Assembly: GCA_937991945.1 (NCBI GenBank) | Contig: CALKLO010000021.1 | Span: 1-60,051 of the forward strand | Direction of reading: 5' to 3' | Length of the DNA stretch: 60,051 nt | DNA from: an uncultured Granulosicoccus sp. | GTDB lineage: Bacteria > Pseudomonadota > Gammaproteobacteria > Granulosicoccales > Granulosicoccaceae | Part shown: one piece after another, positions 58,909 through 60,051 of the stretch | Numbering within the stretch: position 1 is the first letter of the stretch | Layout: every line of letters starts with the position of its first letter | The notes under the pieces: generated by a model | The model's database searches: none | What the model was told of the DNA's origin: nothing | The model's input: only the letters and a program-made list of their open reading frames with translations | Position numbers and translations under genes: made by a program

Positions 58909-59708
58909 GTGAAGGCAAATACGGGCAGTGCCGCCAGAACGCCGTCAATTCGATCTAACACGCCACCGTGGCCGGGCAACAGTTGACTACTGTCTTTCAT
59001 GTCGGCAGCACGCTTGACCCGACTCTCGTAAAGATCACCCAACACGGAGGCACAGGCTGCCAGAACTGTCGCCACTATCAATTTAAATCCATTATCGTCA
59101 GCAAATGGAGCAGCTATCAGAACCACCAGCAAAACCAGTCCGGTAACCGCTAAACCACCGAATACACCTTCCCAAGTCTTACCTGGGCTAATCGATGGGG
59201 CAAGCTTTCGCTTACCGAAGCGACGACCACTAAAATACGCCCCAATATCCATTAACCAGACGATGCTCAGTGCATAAAGCAACAAACCCGATGACGCACC
59301 CGGAAAGAAACTGCGTAAATTTTGTACAGCCATAACGCTGACAATAAAAACGAGCGAACCGGTAATGAGTAGCGGCTCTCTGACGCTATTGATAGCTGGC
59401 ATGCGAGGCAATAGGTAGAACGCAGCAGGCACGCTAAGCCAAAACAAAAAGCCTAGTAAAAACAACCAACGTGCAAACTCTTCACTGTAGGGCAAATACA
59501 GGGCTAGTAACCCTAATAAGCCGACAATAGCTGCAAATGCTGTCTGTACAGTTTCGTCCTTGATGCCGCACAGGCGACTCCATTCCCATGCCGAAGCCGC
59601 GACAATGCCACTTAATAACAAAGCAAAAACATCAACAGATGCGAAGGCCAGCGCACTACTGAAGAGAACGAGTAATACCGCAGCCGTAATGACTCTAGTT
59701 TTAAGCAT
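58893..59708 (-). CDS. cdsA: CDP-diglyceride synthase (phosphatidate cytidylyltransferase)
   Basis: About 271 residues from the ATG at 59708, which overlaps the uppS stop; a longer frame from 59777 lies inside uppS. At least eight TM helices. The CdsA signature SPGKTWEGVFGG and later LLPGHGGVLDRIDG bind Mg and CTP. It supplies CDP-diacylglycerol for all phospholipids. Confidence 0.95.
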   Translation of the reverse strand: MLKTRVITAAVLLVLFSSALAFASVDVFALLLSGIVAASAWEWSRLCGIKDETVQTAFAAIVGLLGLLALYLPYSEEFARWLFLLGFLFWLSVPAAFYLLPRMPAINSVREPLLITGSLVFIVSVMAVQNLRSFFPGASSGLLLYALSIVWLMDIGAYFSGRRFGKRKLAPSISPGKTWEGVFGGLAVTGLVLLVVLIAAPFADDNGFKLIVATVLAACASVLGDLYESRVKRAADMKDSSQLLPGHGGVLDRIDGVLAALPVFAFTWVWL

Positions 59709-60051
59709 TGCTATCTTGTACCTGTTCACCGGTGCGGCCAAAACGACGCTGCCGACCCGCATAGAATTCAAGAGCATGGCCTAATTCGATGTCTGAAAAA
59801 TCAGGCCACAGTACATCAGTAAAATATAACTCTGTGTAAGCAAGGTGCCACAACAAGTAGTTACTGATACGCTTTTCGCCACCTGTTCTGATGAACAGAT
59901 CTGGCTCGTTTACATCACTGAGCGATACGTGCTCCGAAAAAGTAGCCGTATCTATGGTTTCTGGATCCAGTTGACCATCTCGGGCTTTTCGCGCTATCTG
60001 CTTTGCTGCATTAACGATATCCCAGCGCCCGCCGTAATTGACAGCTATCGA
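59701..60051 (-). CDS. uppS: Undecaprenyl diphosphate synthase, C-terminal part
   Basis: Partial: the N-terminus lies beyond the right edge. The readable 116 codons contain NYGGRWDIVNAA, PDLFIRTGGEKRISNYLLW and YTELYFTDVLWPDF, all UppS signatures. Ends at TAA 59701-59703. It makes the lipid carrier for peptidoglycan and LPS. First gene in the order uppS-cdsA-dxr-rseP-bamA. Confidence 0.95.
   Translation of the reverse strand, partial: SIAVNYGGRWDIVNAAKQIARKARDGQLDPETIDTATFSEHVSLSDVNEPDLFIRTGGEKRISNYLLWHLAYTELYFTDVLWPDFSDIELGHALEFYAGRQRRFGRTGEQVQDSNA

Overview
The window is a chromosomal segment of a Gram-negative gammaproteobacterium. The evidence is conserved gene order: surE-pcm-nlpD-rpoS, ftsK-lolA-rarA divergent from trxB, hom-thrC, and uppS-cdsA-dxr-rseP-bamA-skp-lpxD-fabZ-lpxA. 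By eye the base composition is moderate, with GC somewhat below 50%. A secreted chitobiase-type GH20 enzyme and an astacin-type protease suggest a marine or particle-associated heterotroph. The genus cannot be fixed from the sequence alone.

Layout, left to right. 1-4.85 kb: an unrecognised gene running off the left edge, a Cache/HAMP histidine kinase, and an NtrC-type response regulator whose ATPase centre and sigma54-contact loop are degraded. 5-8.6 kb: endonuclease III, a membrane protein with a cyclase/TPR-family N-terminus, a methyltransferase-like protein and a small acidic protein. 8.7-12.8 kb: an atypical LexA with an elaborate repeat-rich operator, a ChrR-like double cupin, queG, a DMT exporter and a ParB-like protein. 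13.2-18.5 kb: a urate/purine catabolism cluster (GntR regulator, puuD, a uraD-puuE fusion, an NCS2 permease) in which at least three upstream regions carry a shared TTGTAYACAA-like palindrome. 18.6-27.3 kb: GNAT, rarA, lolA and ftsK facing trxB, a FemAB-like protein and aat. 27.3-34.1 kb: thrC (with a four-cysteine insertion) and hom, an Mth938-like protein, then the rpoS block. 34.2-38.3 kb: yheT and a PilZ-cobT-cobS-cobC operon.

A tRNA-Arg(CCT) at 38.4 kb is followed by an accessory stretch (38.6-41.2 kb): an AlkP-superfamily protein and the remains of a divergent LysR / alpha-beta hydrolase pair whose shared 5' halves have been deleted. From 41.3 to 49.7 kb lie an M42 aminopeptidase, a DMT exporter, a GH20 lipoprotein, an MFS transporter and an astacin-like lipoprotein with a possible C-terminal sorting tail. 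The right end (49.7-60 kb) is the envelope-biogenesis cluster. In it lpxB has moved to the opposite strand, and its ribosome-binding site and TTG start are folded into a perfect 10-bp hairpin.

No CRISPR array, prophage, IS element or obvious defence island was seen. The most interesting items are the degenerate NtrC regulator, the lpxB translational hairpin, the cysteine-rich ThrC insertion, the unusual LexA and its operator, and the putative urate-regulon operators. Features sit on both strands, and where a start differs from the longest possible reading frame the reason is given in the entry.
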